DNA from: Hymenolepis diminuta
Lineage: Eukaryota; Platyhelminthes; Cestoda; Cyclophyllidea; Hymenolepididae
NCBI GenBank assembly: GCA_900708905.1
Contig: CAADRB010000009.1
Span: forward strand, 755,435-819,434
DNA: 64,000 nt
Direction of reading: 5' to 3'
A program made the position numbers and the translations under genes. This document shows, in pieces, positions 23,906-36,114 of the stretch. A model generated the notes under the pieces. It saw only the letters and a list, made by a program, of their open reading frames with translations. It was not told where the DNA came from and searched no databases. Every line of letters begins with the position of its first letter. Position 1 is the stretch's first letter.

Positions 23906-26317
23906 TTCTCTGTAATGATGATAAAGTCCGCGATTAATTCCGACAAGAGGACAAAGTTGTCGCACCTCCAAGACAATGGCCGATGATAGTTTAATTCATT
24001 AATTTTGTATAAAATAAATGCACGGATGTCGATAACAGAATGTTTACACACATTTCTTATAAGTGATAAAAGCAGCACACAGCAGGATGCTTTTATCTGG
24101 TTATGTGATTGCTGGGTTCATTATTATTACTTGGGATAATGCGAGAAAACGTTCGTAAATTTTTATCATGAGATGAGGGATGGTATAAAACAGAGGTATA
24201 AGATAACTTCTTGAAGCATTACTGTTATATTTTGAAAAATTTCCGAGACTGGACCGATCATAACACTGGATCCTCAGTTAGTAATATTAGAATTATTACG
24301 GTATCAGTGAATTAAGTGGGGCACCCGAAGAATTCGATTAGCAATAAGAATGTATTGATTGTCAGAATTGCGCACAGCAACAGTATTGTCAGTGGGAATG
24401 AATATAGGCGGATGAAACATTCAGGGATTCATTAATGACACTTCACATACAAGCAGACACTAATGCATGTCTTACAGTTCTTTATATAGAGAACTGAATA
24501 GCTGATAATGCGGAGAAGGAATCACTATATTGATGTGATAGGCATTTCATGAAATCAGTATTACCATATATAGACAAGCCTGGGATAAAAGACAACATGT
24601 AATTAATCATTACTATTGAGCTGCCCACTTTTTCATGAGGGTACAGTTCACTCTGCAATAACAAAATATCACAAAGCCCAATTTTCATGATTCATCCTCC
24701 GGATTTCTGAATGAGTTCCTATCCGCGAAATCAAAACTTGCTGACCATTTGATTTTATTGAATGGTATGTTCCACGACATTTACCTTTTCAAAAATTATT
24801 TATAACAGAATTGTTAAATTGAATATCTGGCTTCTTTTATCTAGCACACCACGTTTTTAGATGGTTAAAATGCATGATTTCAGTGAAAAAAGGAATCGAG
24901 CTTTAATGATTAGTATTTATCAGAACCTGTGACGCATAGCAAAGATAATTTAAATTATATGTTACTTTCTCAGCAAAGTATTAATTATAATAAAAAAATT
25001 CAACTTAATCGACAGGTCATAATCCAATACTTATTTTGGCTGACAAGCTAATTAAAATAAAGGAAAGAAATAGGGCATATTTGGGTTACATTTAAGAAGT
25101 ACTCAGTTAAAATAGTAAATAAATACATAGTGAAGGCATTAGTATAAATATATTAAAATTACAAATAGCAGAGGTAAAACCAATTTGTGTGGTATACAAA
25201 TGCCAGTGTGTGGTCAAATATTGACCCTTTACGAAACAATTGGAAACTAGGTAAACCCTGGCAAAAGCCGATTTCGAACGCTTTTAGGATTTCCATTCTC
25301 GGAAACGCCAAGATTAGTTTTAATAATGCAAATTAAAGATCAGTAATTTAAAATGTTTTGATCAGAATATGTATGCAACATGCAAGTAGATTTTCCCAAA
25401 GATCATCTTCAAAACGAGTAGATAGAGAGTTTCAATAAAAAATCTTTCTGAGAAATGCTAATGAGAATTTTGAATTAATGTTGACGTGCAGTTTGATAAT
25501 TTTTAACATTAAGTGCCACTAAAACGTCAATAATAACATTGAGACTTGTACTATGTTAATTATGTCGTTGATAATCTCAACTAAGTGCTCTCTTAGCTAT
25601 GAACAATTAAATCAATTAAATCGAAGTGACATGTCCATCTGCGTGGGTAAATCAACTGGACAATTGGCTCTGAATACAGCAGACGTAATTCACCCTCGAA
25701 TCTGGGATTCAAACGATGGAGACCGAACATTGGTAAATCACAGAGAGCACCACTTTCCTCTTACAAATAGTGACAACTCAATGTTCCCAATGTCAAATAA
25801 AGTAATAGTCGTGATGTTCTGACTAACTACGCACTTATTGTTGACTCTTGTCCCACTTCATATTTTATTAAAATCGTTTGCCACTCCATTTATTCAAATG
25901 TATTTTTAAGATCAAAACTTGTAAAAGTTTTTTTGTATCATGGAGAATAATAATTCGATTTTTGCTAACTGGGATTTACCAAATAAGCGTTCTAGTGGTA
26001 GCGATTGGAATGGGATATAAACTTTTGAAAACATTATTATAAACAAAAAATTCCATTTAGATTTCAGAAGATACAAACTTAAAAACCGACATATTGGGAT
26101 GACAATGAAATTTGCTTAAAAGTTAAATATAATCGGATGACATTTGCCTTATTTTTGGGTTTTCACAATATGAAAGGAGTATTCATACGTTTGTCCGATC
26201 TTCTCCGGGACACTTTATAATACCACTAACTTCCCACTTAGTTCAGCAGGAATTTTCCAACACTTATCTTGGGTGGAGGGGTAGCATGAGAAAATTGATT
26301 TCTTCCACCCCTTTATT
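23906..26317. other. AT-rich spacer
   Basis: No gene supported. A plus-strand frame at 25553-25822 (89 codons) is within chance expectation at this base composition. Confidence 0.5.
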
Positions 26318-26625
26318 AACCATACAGCCAGTGCTGTTGGCTAATTCACTCACTGGGTAAGCACCAAGGGGCATCGAACAAATAACCTCTGGAATTGTCG
26401 ACGAGTACGTCAATCCTCAGCAAAAATCCTATTTAGGGAAACGTTTCCAACCCTCATTTCGAGCAAATAGTCGTATTATGGACTTTAACCTAACTTAACT
26501 TAACCAGTGCTATTGGCCATCCCGCTCACTAGGTTTGCACCGATGAGACATGAACCCTCTACCCATTGATAATGCAGATGCGCACGATGGCAAATGCGCC
26601 ACCGATCCACAAGAGGTGATAACAG
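26318..26625 (-). repeat. Two tRNA-derived SINE-like copies, reverse orientation
   Basis: On the minus strand, 26625-26497 starts with an RNA polymerase III A-box-like TGGCGCATTTGCCATC and a B-box-like GGGTTCATGTCTC, then the tail CTAGTGAGCGGGATGGCCAA. A second partial copy (about 26425-26318) has TTTGTTCGATGCCCC and CCAGTGAGTGAATTAGCCAA. Both tails match the copies at 39278 and 57955. Confidence 0.6.
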
Positions 26626-27398
26626 CCGCTTTCTTAGATTTTTATTAGGTCAACTTGATAATAAAGTATTACTTAAATATGTCCTATATATGTGTTTAGA
26701 GAAAAGGAAATATATGTCTGTCAGTATCATATTTATCTTAGAGTGAACAAGAGAGTAAAAATCAAGATCTAATATCTTCCATAATGGAAAATAATAATTT
26801 CATTTGTGCTAAAGCCTTTATGATATTGTGACCTTGAGTTGCATGATTTTTCAACCCCAATGGTAGATCTTTTAATATACAAAAAGTGTACATGTATGGA
26901 TTTAAAAGGATGATAATTTAAACATGAACGTTTTTTCGAAATCACTCATTTTACAAACCCTTTGATGAATCGGAAAAGCGGATGTCCGTAATTAATAAAA
27001 TGTAATAGAATTTTAGCATAACATCTAAAGGTACGATTAATTCCAATGTCTGGCGCCTAAAATCACTTACACCAGGGGAACTAATGGTGTCAGTGTTAAA
27101 ATCCCGCATTAATTTGCAATTATAATCTAATTAAATATCAATTTGGAATTAACCACCGTAATTAATGTTCCAGTTATTGCCTCAAATTAGAGTGGATTAG
27201 AAAAGTGTTTGGCATCATGTAGGATCTAACGCTCTGGGGACTGATCATTCAGCTTCCGCTTCTTATTGGCTCTTGAGTTGGAGCATTCACGCGTAGTAAA
27301 TTTCAATATATACCTCTACAAGTAAATTTCCATCATCACACCACTACTAACGCCCTTATTTAAAAAATCAGAGTAACACAGAAAAAGAGGACTCAAAT
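26626..27398. other. Upstream region of cassette gene A
   Basis: AT-rich spacer that ends in the promoter region of the next gene. No exon seen. Confidence 0.4.
27264..27312 (+). promoter_or_regulatory. Candidate promoter of cassette gene A
   Basis: An inverted CCAAT element (TTATTGGC, about 27264) lies roughly 40 bp before TATATA (about 27306), which is about 90 bp before the ATG. Spacing suits a TATA promoter. Judged by position and sequence only. Confidence 0.3.
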
Positions 27399-28830
27399 AT
27401 GCCTTCCCGACGAGCACCTAAATATGGTAGGATCTAACATCCCATCTTTCCCCCTCTTTTTCTCATTTGGAAAAAAACCTGGATTGTTAATGCCATCAAA
27501 TCTTTCCTTTCAGCCTATCCTAAGGCACAGGAAGAACATTACTGGAAAAAGCCAACCAGATATGGTAAAATAATTTTTATGAAACCTTGTTAAACTCTAT
27601 ACTTTTCGTACTAAAACTTACAAGGTTGTTTTTTTTACTTTTTTATAGATATTTCAGATAACGAATCATCAAAGAGCAGTAGTAATTAGAAAAAAATGAA
27701 ATTATTTTTGAAATTTTTGCTTTGAATTCAAAGAGAATTATTTATTTTAGGCGCAGAGTCTTCAGATGATGATGGAGAAGAGAAAATTATGGTAGAACGT
27801 TATTGGAAACGGGAACCGTCCAGTTCGTTATTGCCTCTAAAAATAGTACTCTTTATTTGCTTTTTAAAGTCAAACTAATTGTCTTTATTTGCTATTATTT
27901 TCAGCCCATAAAGGATGTGAGGCACCAAGTGGAGAAGAAAAGATAATCATTTCTCGACTATGGAAAAAGAAATGTGAGTGTAAAAGAGGAGAAAATGAAC
28001 AACTATGCAGTCAAATTGATTAATTTACACTTCTTTCCTCAATCTTTTAGCTACTGGAGCGAATAGCGGAACCGGTGACAAAGAGAGTAAGTTAAGTAGT
28101 TGGTCAAAAGGTGCAAATTGAACGAAATCTTCATTATCAGAGGATAGAAACTAATATAATTAATTTTACTTCTAGCAAGCCGTGGTCATTCGAATGGCCG
28201 GGTATCATCCGCCACAAAATCCGGGTCATCAAATGCTTCGACAAATTCATCAGACGCTTCCACTTCAGAGTCGTCGAGTGAATCAGGAAAATTTAATTCT
28301 GATTACGGTTCCAACATTGATGAAGAATTCAAGGAACACTACTGGTCGCGCAGAACACGAGGTACATATCATCCAACCCTTTCCAATTTTTAACTCTAAG
28401 CTGCTCTCTCGAAAGCTAACACTCAACACATCCATATGTAGAACAAATAATAGCCAAATTTGATTCTCCAGCCTATTCTAAGCCCCGATATTCACAGAGT
28501 AAAAGTCGACTGCATCGTGGTAAGAGCAACTTCGATTTAACCCCCAAAATAATCATAAAAACAAACACATAAGTCTTAAAAGCGGAAATAATCAATAAAA
28601 TAAAATAATGAAGCATTGCTTATTAATAACCTCCTAAAATTCCTTATACTTCATAGCAGATAATCAACGGCCCAGTCCTCGTGGTAGTCGACGTAAGCTC
28701 CTTTCAAATTTTATTTTAACTCATGAATACTTTGAGATAGCCAAGCAGAGATATTTATGCTCCCGTTTTTACTATTCCAGCAGCAGTCTGTCAGAAATGC
28801 GGGTCTTACAAATATCCTCGCAAACACTGA
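27399..28830 (+). CDS. Cassette gene A: unrecognised protein with repeated EE-YWK modules, ten exons
   Basis: Exons 27399-27426, 27514-27564, 27649-27681, 27751-27822, 27905-27973, 28051-28086, 28176-28361, 28442-28519, 28657-28692 and 28781-28830 give 212 residues. All nine introns are phase 1, and the internal exons are 51, 33, 72, 69, 36, 186, 78 and 36 nt, all multiples of three, so any could be skipped without a frameshift. Four exons carry a related module: QEEHYWKK, EEKIMVERYWKR, EEKIIISRLWKK and DEEFKEHYWSRR. Exon 7 has a serine-rich stretch (SSNASTNSSDASTSESSSES), and the C-terminus is basic with two cysteines (CQKCGSYKYPRKH). No signal peptide or membrane segment is visible. The start is the first ATG, 90 bp past a TATA-like site; AATAAA follows 86 nt after the stop. 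I do not recognise the family. The exon pattern resembles flatworm micro-exon genes, which usually encode secreted proteins; this one lacks a leader. Confidence 0.8.
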
Positions 28831-28915
28831 AATGGAAGACACTTCTAGTAATATATTAAACTATCTAATGCAACTAACTTTCGAACGCCTTCTTTTATGT
28901 TTTTTTGATTTTGGT

Positions 28916-28921
28916 AATAAA
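28916..28921 (+). terminator. Poly(A) signal AATAAA for cassette gene A
   Basis: Canonical hexamer 86 nt past the stop. Confidence 0.55.
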
Positions 28922-30710
28922 CGATTCTTGTTGTGTAGAGCCCCTTTCGCTTACTCACTCAGTCTCTTACTCTAACAACCCTTTATTTGATTCTTCAATG
29001 TTTCTTCGCATATATACACATAGTAACAGAATAATAAAGCTAATTTTTGGATAGGAACAGCACTGAGATGTCTATACAAATGTATTAATTTTTTTCAAGG
29101 AGTAGATGGAAAAAATAAACTGCAAAACCGTGAGAATAGCCTCTTCAGACTAGGCGTTAGGAGAATTACAAAGTCCCATATGAGTTCATCCTCGTAATTT
29201 AATTCATCACACAATTAGATTAATTGTGCGCTCAATTAACAAATAGGTTAATTATATTTACAAGATAGAGTGACTCGCTATTTACCAGTTGGTTAGAAAC
29301 TCTCTCCAATTATAAATTGAGTGCAAAAAATATCATCTCCTTTTAATAATAAATACCGTTATTTTATATTATTGGGTATGAAAGTTGAATCCACAGTTGC
29401 AAATCAACGATAGCTCTAAAAGACAAATAGATCGGCATTCATTTGGTAAAACAGATGGAAAAGTATATCTTCAAATTCTTATGAGGCTAGACTAGGAGAG
29501 AGTTCTGAGAAATGTAGACTTATTGAAGTGAAAATTACTTTACTCTTCCTCATTATTTCGTAAAAATACTCTCTATATAAACCGATTAAATCTTTGGAAG
29601 TGCCCCCAATTAAACCGTAAAATGATTTGCTTACAGAATTAATATTTTTACACATAATTCATAGAAAATAGATGACCATTAATGCAATCACTTCCGAAAA
29701 GTGTATTAAATTATGTCCTACCGGATTCGAATAGCTAAATTATTTTATATTTGTGCTAATTTTCATTGACAAAGTTGTAACAAAAAATGTAAACCAGGTG
29801 ATTTTGATAATAATATCAAAATTTAAGGTCTCAATAATGAAAAAACGATTTCATATGGTAAAATGAGTCTCAGAGTGGGATGGCGTGATCAAATAAATTG
29901 TTATCGAACATTTAATCTACGATTTTCCAACGACCAATGCTTGTTCGAAAGTTCGTTTCAATGTGTGTATAAACAGTATCTGGAGCAACTCATAAAGGAT
30001 AACCATTACTGTCGAATATAAGCCTGTATATTATTTAAAGAAACCTAGTGCAGTTTTGCAATCTTTAACAGATTGCACTGCAGTTACAGATCCTGAAAGT
30101 CATATGTCATCACGCCATGGATTACTAGGACAAAATTAATTGGTTTCTTAATACGTGGATTAACGTATTGTAAGTTAATAGTCTGATTTTTCCCAGGTAA
30201 TATAATTAATATGATGAGTGCATGGTAATAGACGTAACAATTAGATTTACGATTCCAAGATCCCTGAAAACATGTTAAATGAGTTCTGAATTGCGCATTA
30301 AAAGTTTGAAGCTAAAAAGGAATATAAGAAGGGTAAACATGATATGACATTTGATTTGAAAATCAAATCAAAACCATTTGCCTACAGTTTCGTAAATCTC
30401 TCATGAATCCATTGTAGGACCTGTGAACATAACGTTTGACATGCCTTTGCGTTAACCTGAGGATTTTCTTCAATAATAACCAACTAAACAACAAATAATT
30501 TTATGAACTTCAACATGTGTTACAGGTTCCGGGAAAGATATTAACTATCTGGTTTTTTATTTGCGTTCGAATGCTGTAATTAATTAGCCTTCGTTTTCGT
30601 CTTTATTATTTTGTGTATCTTACAAACTGACATTTCATCCACACTATTAATTCAAGGACATATCAACTTGATCATGATAAGGTACCACATGAAATTCTTA
30701 AATATTTCAG

Positions 30711-30740
30711 GATCTCCTGCACAGAATAAACGTCTGTTTG
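30711..30740 (+). other. Isolated 30-nt phase-1 micro-exon candidate
   Basis: AATATTTCAG | 30 nt | GTAAGTGC. It is symmetric in phase 1 and reads GSPAQNKRLFG, matching the phase used by cassette gene A. It could be an alternative downstream exon of that gene or part of another one. Confidence 0.3.
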
Positions 30741-33700
30741 GTAAGTGCATAAGTTGAATGACGAATAAGTATTCATTTGACATAAAATTTACTAAAAATC
30801 GATAACCTGAGGGAAAAGCTTTCCACGCGGGCCTTTAATTAGTGATAAAATAAAAAAGGTATTATAAAATGTTCTTGCCAATAGATGCGCAATATTGCCT
30901 TGACATAATTGTATTCCATTTTTAAAGGATTTCATTAAGGTTGATATGTCAATCAGATATTTAACGAAGGTTGTACCGTGACGAATAAAATTATTACACT
31001 CTATCTACACAGTATTCTCTGTACACAAAGACTGTTAAAAATCTGCTCCATATGAAGGAAATATTATTGTGCGCTTTCGGATAAGGAGTGAAGTTTTTCT
31101 GCATTACTATCAAGCTCTTTCAAGAGGTTTAGACATATTTAGAGCGATAAATCACATTCGTGACCCCGAGCATATGTTGCTAAGCCACAGTACGGCTATG
31201 TTCCCATGTCGTTCTGATATTCATTAATTAGAGCTATCAAAATACTTGTAAACGTCAAGCAATTCAAGAATAAAAGATGAATAAATAATTTTCACACCCT
31301 AGCTATATTTCACTCAATAAAAACTAGAAAGGAAAAATCGTTTGATGTTAGTGGTTTTAGGGAAGAAAGTAATGGTTAATTCCCTGTTTTTCCCTGCCGT
31401 CAAGTAAATGTTCTGAGTAAAATAAATGCTGGTGTCTGAACGTAAATAGCGAAAAACTATATCAGAAGTCTCATCTATCTCGCCTATCTTATTTGGGCTC
31501 AACGATGGTACTCGAAGAATCTTGGATAATGTTTGACTTTCCTTTCCTGCCAGAAACAAGAACTTTAAATAAATTGGATAAAATGAGAGGCAGTGGGAGC
31601 TAAATAATACAGCCATTCTGATTAGCTTGGTGAAATGATAAACACAGTCTTTTCTGATTCTCCATTTCAATCCCTATTTATATCACTTATACCCTAGTTC
31701 AATTTTCTCGCTTATAATAAGCTTTTTTGTTTTCTGCTTTTCGTACATTTCACCATGATTGTGTGAGAAACTGAGTCCAAAGTAGAGTTTTATTAAGGCA
31801 CATTATATAAATAAGGCAAATAAATATTAAAGGTAATAAAATTTATAAGATATATGTAAGGTAAAAATTTAAAAAAAGACAGATTACAAATAACGAGTGG
31901 AAACGGCCAATTAACATCATATTCGCCTAACTCAACCAAGAACGACAGTGACTGGTTACTATGCAGCCTGATCTATCTGATGACTTGAACTCCTAGGCCG
32001 CCTTCCCCACTGGTCCACTCTGTGTGCAGGGGTGCGTTTCACTTTAGTTCAGCAAAGTTGAACGCCTAATACTAGCCTGCCTAAGCTTATATTTGTTATT
32101 AATTATTAGTTGCACTTTACTCCTTTGATAGAGAATTCTCACTAGGTTCACAATTCCCTAATGTGGTTGGTCATTCTTTCTTCTCCTTCTCCACTTTTGT
32201 AATGTGGCACATCGAGATTAGAAGACATTGAGTAAAGAAGCACCTATTCTAAGGTATGAGTTCTTAGTCAAGAGAAGGTAAATTTTGCCAGAGAGCTAAT
32301 TTTAAGCTGAATTAACAGCCGCTAACTTCTCTTCCCCACATTTCAGGCCTACAGGAAGCATTTTTATTGTCCATGGCAGCGCAAATAAATTTTTACAAGT
32401 TTTAATTATGAGATAGTATTTGAGTAAGAGGTCGCATAAGATATGAAACGAGAAGGGGGATCAGATGAAGCTGGCAAAGAGGTGTGGAAATCAGATATTA
32501 ATTTGCTGGAATTATGGTAGCATTGTGTTGTCCATAAGAAGTATAAATCACTTTGCGATATAATAATGTTCAGATTTAATGAGATGACTCCTAATTTGTC
32601 CAGAATATTAAGAGCTTGGTGACCGAATCCGTGATAAGTTATGCCACTTCAATTTGTTTAAATACTACTACAGTCAAAAACAGACAAATGAGACTAGCAA
32701 AGATTTTTAAAATTAAGGCAGTTGTTATAAATTCTTATAATAAATGCGTAATTATTGTGAATCAAGAAAGTGCTAAGACTGACATGAGAGGGGGAAATAA
32801 TAACGTGTAGGTGTTTCGGGATGACGTATTTTTCAGTATCAATTTTAACGTGGATATGGTAGCACAAAACGCGCTTGATAAACAAACTGAATAGAGAGGA
32901 TTATTAAATAACTTGAGTTAATCAGATAATTATTGCAATACATTAAATATGCGTGCAGTTCCTGGTGCTTATATAACTATGTTATCTTTGAAAAAGTAGG
33001 CTTGCTGGAGAGAGGATATCACCTAGCAAAAACGAAAATTGGGCAGTAAAAACTAACAAAACTACTGTCTCAAAAATGCTTTAAAAATGTAATCATCGTA
33101 AGAGATGAAAATGATTACTTTGATTGATAATTATTTAAAAAAATCGAAGAGGTATCAATTCCGTAACCGGCAAACTATTCTGTAATAATTTTTACCAAGA
33201 GAAAAGAGAAGTGCAGTCACGTCAAGATGCTTGATAAATTTAGCAAAAACTATTAATAAAAATAAAAATGTTTTTCATAATTAACCTTTGAAATTCCGCA
33301 CATTGTTTGGACCAATGGCAGTGTCCAGACTAACTGGCTTGATGTCTGAGGGAGTAAGCACCTATGTATATATTGTCCAGACTGATATGTCCCATGGAGA
33401 CCACCTAGGACTTAAATTGATAATTCCATGACAACGTGAAGACTCAAGGTATTGAACTGTTTCATCGGTGTCGTATCCCAAATAATAAGATGGTTAAACA
33501 ATAAAGCTCCATATGTAAGCGTTAGCCTATGAGAGAAGTTAATAAAGGGATTTAAGGCCGATCAATGAGTTATGGGCAGAACAACTTGAAGTCAATATTT
33601 TAGAAATGGGAAACTAGAAGAAATCGACAAGTGAGTCACGTGAATAATTAAACGTAGTAGAGAAAGAAAAACACCTCAAAGGAGAAGATAACTTCAGAAC

Positions 33701-34070
33701 AAATGAAAGTTTGTGAGAAATAGTAAGATTATGTTGTATACAAAGGCTTTTAGGGAAATAACACTGAGTTTCAATCAACTGCAAAAGAGAAACACTACAA
33801 TTGGTTGTTTTCATATAAAATTTTTAGTCTAGAGTACCGTTGTTGACTCAAAGTGCTGTTTGTACCTTGTTCCTCTAAATGTAAATCAGTGTTTAGCTGT
33901 CTCATTAAATTAATGATCGTCAATTTTCACAACGAAATAACCTTCAAATTGTCATTTGTGGGGAATCAAAGTTAGGGTTTTAAAGGGTTCTTGCCTTAGT
34001 TATTTTCCTGGGACCAGAATGTACACTTATTTAATGAATAGTTAATAATATTCTAAATTCAAAATTTTAG

Positions 34071-34114
34071 GCAGAACAAATCCACGTATGGAATCTTATG
34101 AATCACATATTTGA
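34071..34114 (+). other. Isolated phase-1 terminal exon candidate
   Basis: After CAAAATTTTAG the frame enters in phase 1 and reads GRTNPRMESYESHI-stop. It would join the 30711-30740 exon in frame. Short, so chance is possible. Confidence 0.25.
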
Positions 34115-36044
34115 TCACGAAGTTAAAAGAATAACTGCATTAGGATGAACAATTTTCCTTGATACTTATTCAATGTAAATAATTAGGGCTCTATTTTAAA
34201 TTATTTAAGTTAATTTTTGGGTGATGACGGAGATGATTTTCCATTCCATTGTGGATGAAATCATTAATTCAAAATAAATCTACGTTTGAATACTCAGCAA
34301 CAATAAAATTTATGATGTATTTTCTGCCAATAATTTAGTATTTTCATCAATAAGACTGACGGCTGATGTCAGGTATTAATAATGACGCTTGATTTTATAA
34401 AAGTTAAAATAAACAAAACTGATTATACAACAAATACTCTAATAATCACGTAGGAAAAATATGGCCAATCTATACCATCTAAGGGCTGTCCAGGGCTAAA
34501 GAGGTAATTAGCACGGTCGTCCGATATTTTAACCGCAGTTAATTCAGATTCACGCTTTCCTCTGCTGTCGAACGAATTTTCATTGTATTAGATCAAGGTA
34601 ATGCAGGCAGGATACAACACCTGCCTCCTAAAAACCAATACCTACCACATTATCTACCCACTAAACTCCAACTAAAGGCCATTAGATCCAATTAGAAATC
34701 ATGATTTTAAGATTGAAATTCTCCACTTTACCTTCCCCTTCCTCTAATTATGTAACTTTTTGAAAGGTATATACCCGGTTTCTCTGTAAAATAACACGGC
34801 TTCAAAACCTTGATATCTAACTTCAAAGCTGTACGCTAAAATATATGAATTGTGTTTGAGCATGAAACAATCAGAACGACAACTTTGCTGAGTAGGCAGA
34901 GTTGTGTTATTTAGTAACCGTAAAAATGTCAACGTAATTTGGAAAAATTAATTCCTCCGTGACCTTACAAGATCCAGACTTAAAGACACGTAACTAAAGC
35001 CAGAGCTTCATCACTCATGCAAATATGTATTGAACTTATGTAATATGTACATTACAAATAACAGAAAATCAATTCATACAAAATAATAATTGAAACTGTT
35101 TATTTATAATGAAATAGAGAACACGCACTACTAATATTAGTTCTATTTAAGCTTAAAGCCACTTTAATCCTATTGATAAATTCATAATGCGTAAGATGCG
35201 CAAGTTGTTTGTTGCATTTCAATATTCTAAAAATGGAGACGCCGTTTTTGCTTATCGCAAATGAAACCAAATTTGTCTCAATTATTTTTATTTTACTGTG
35301 AAAGAAACCATTTTATGTTTTTATTTGGAAATATTGTCTCTAAGTGGTTACTACAAACATTTTTTTGGCAGTTACTACAAGAAAATAATGAGCGAATTTA
35401 ATTTTAGATGAAAAAACCAAATTTGGTACATTAAATATATTACTTATAAATTCTTACAAATCCGTCTTGTAGGTATCCAAATCGAGACAAAATTTTTGTC
35501 CACTTAATGATTAAAATTTTAATTAAAAACTCATACGATTTGAATGGCCTACCAAACCCAGTTTTTGTTCTGAATTTTAATGTTCTATACTTTAAATTTG
35601 ATACCTTTCTTAGCCTTTGATTATGATATTTTTCTAAGGGTAATGTTCGCATTATCACTTTTTCTCTTAAATTTATATTTCGCAAGGAATATGCAGAAGG
35701 TAGCATCGACTTCTAAATTTGGAGGTTTAATTGTATGATAAGTTTTTAATCCTGACATGGTTGTTGTATCAGTTAAGAATTTCACTTAAGTTAACAGGGT
35801 TTAAAAGCATTTAAGTAGTACTACACAATAATCTTTTAATGCAAATTGCCATCATATTTTTTCGGTGCAAACCACGTCCAAGTAAATTTCGCCTTTTTAC
35901 TAATCGGAACTGAAGCATACTCTTCCTATTTAATCGACTTTCTTCGTACAAACAATTATATATAAATTAATTAAAAATAACTCCCAAACTTATCTGAGAT
36001 AATATTATTACAGATCGATTAATCCAATTTTTTTAAAATTTCAG

Positions 36045-36114
36045 CATATTATTATGATGACTCGCCATTCTATGTAGCCAATAGACTACTTTATGATCAA
36101 AGCACTCGAATTTG
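36045..36114 (+). other. Isolated phase-1 terminal exon candidate
   Basis: After a good acceptor (TTTTAAAATTTCAG) the phase-1 reading is AYYYDDSPFYVANRL, then eight residues and stop. Rich in tyrosine and aspartate. No partner exon identified. Confidence 0.25.

Noticed and set aside
25553..25822. 89-codon plus-strand open frame starting with ATG
   Set aside because: Within chance length; no recognisable protein features or supporting splice structure.
31314..31670. 118-codon minus-strand open frame
   Set aside because: At this base composition one or two frames this long are expected by chance in 64 kb. No domain, leader or repeat of residues is visible.
32347..32386. Possible terminal exon after a strong acceptor (CTCTTCCCCACATTTCAG), with AATAAA close by
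   Set aside because: Three readings are possible with no upstream exon to set the phase, so it cannot be called.
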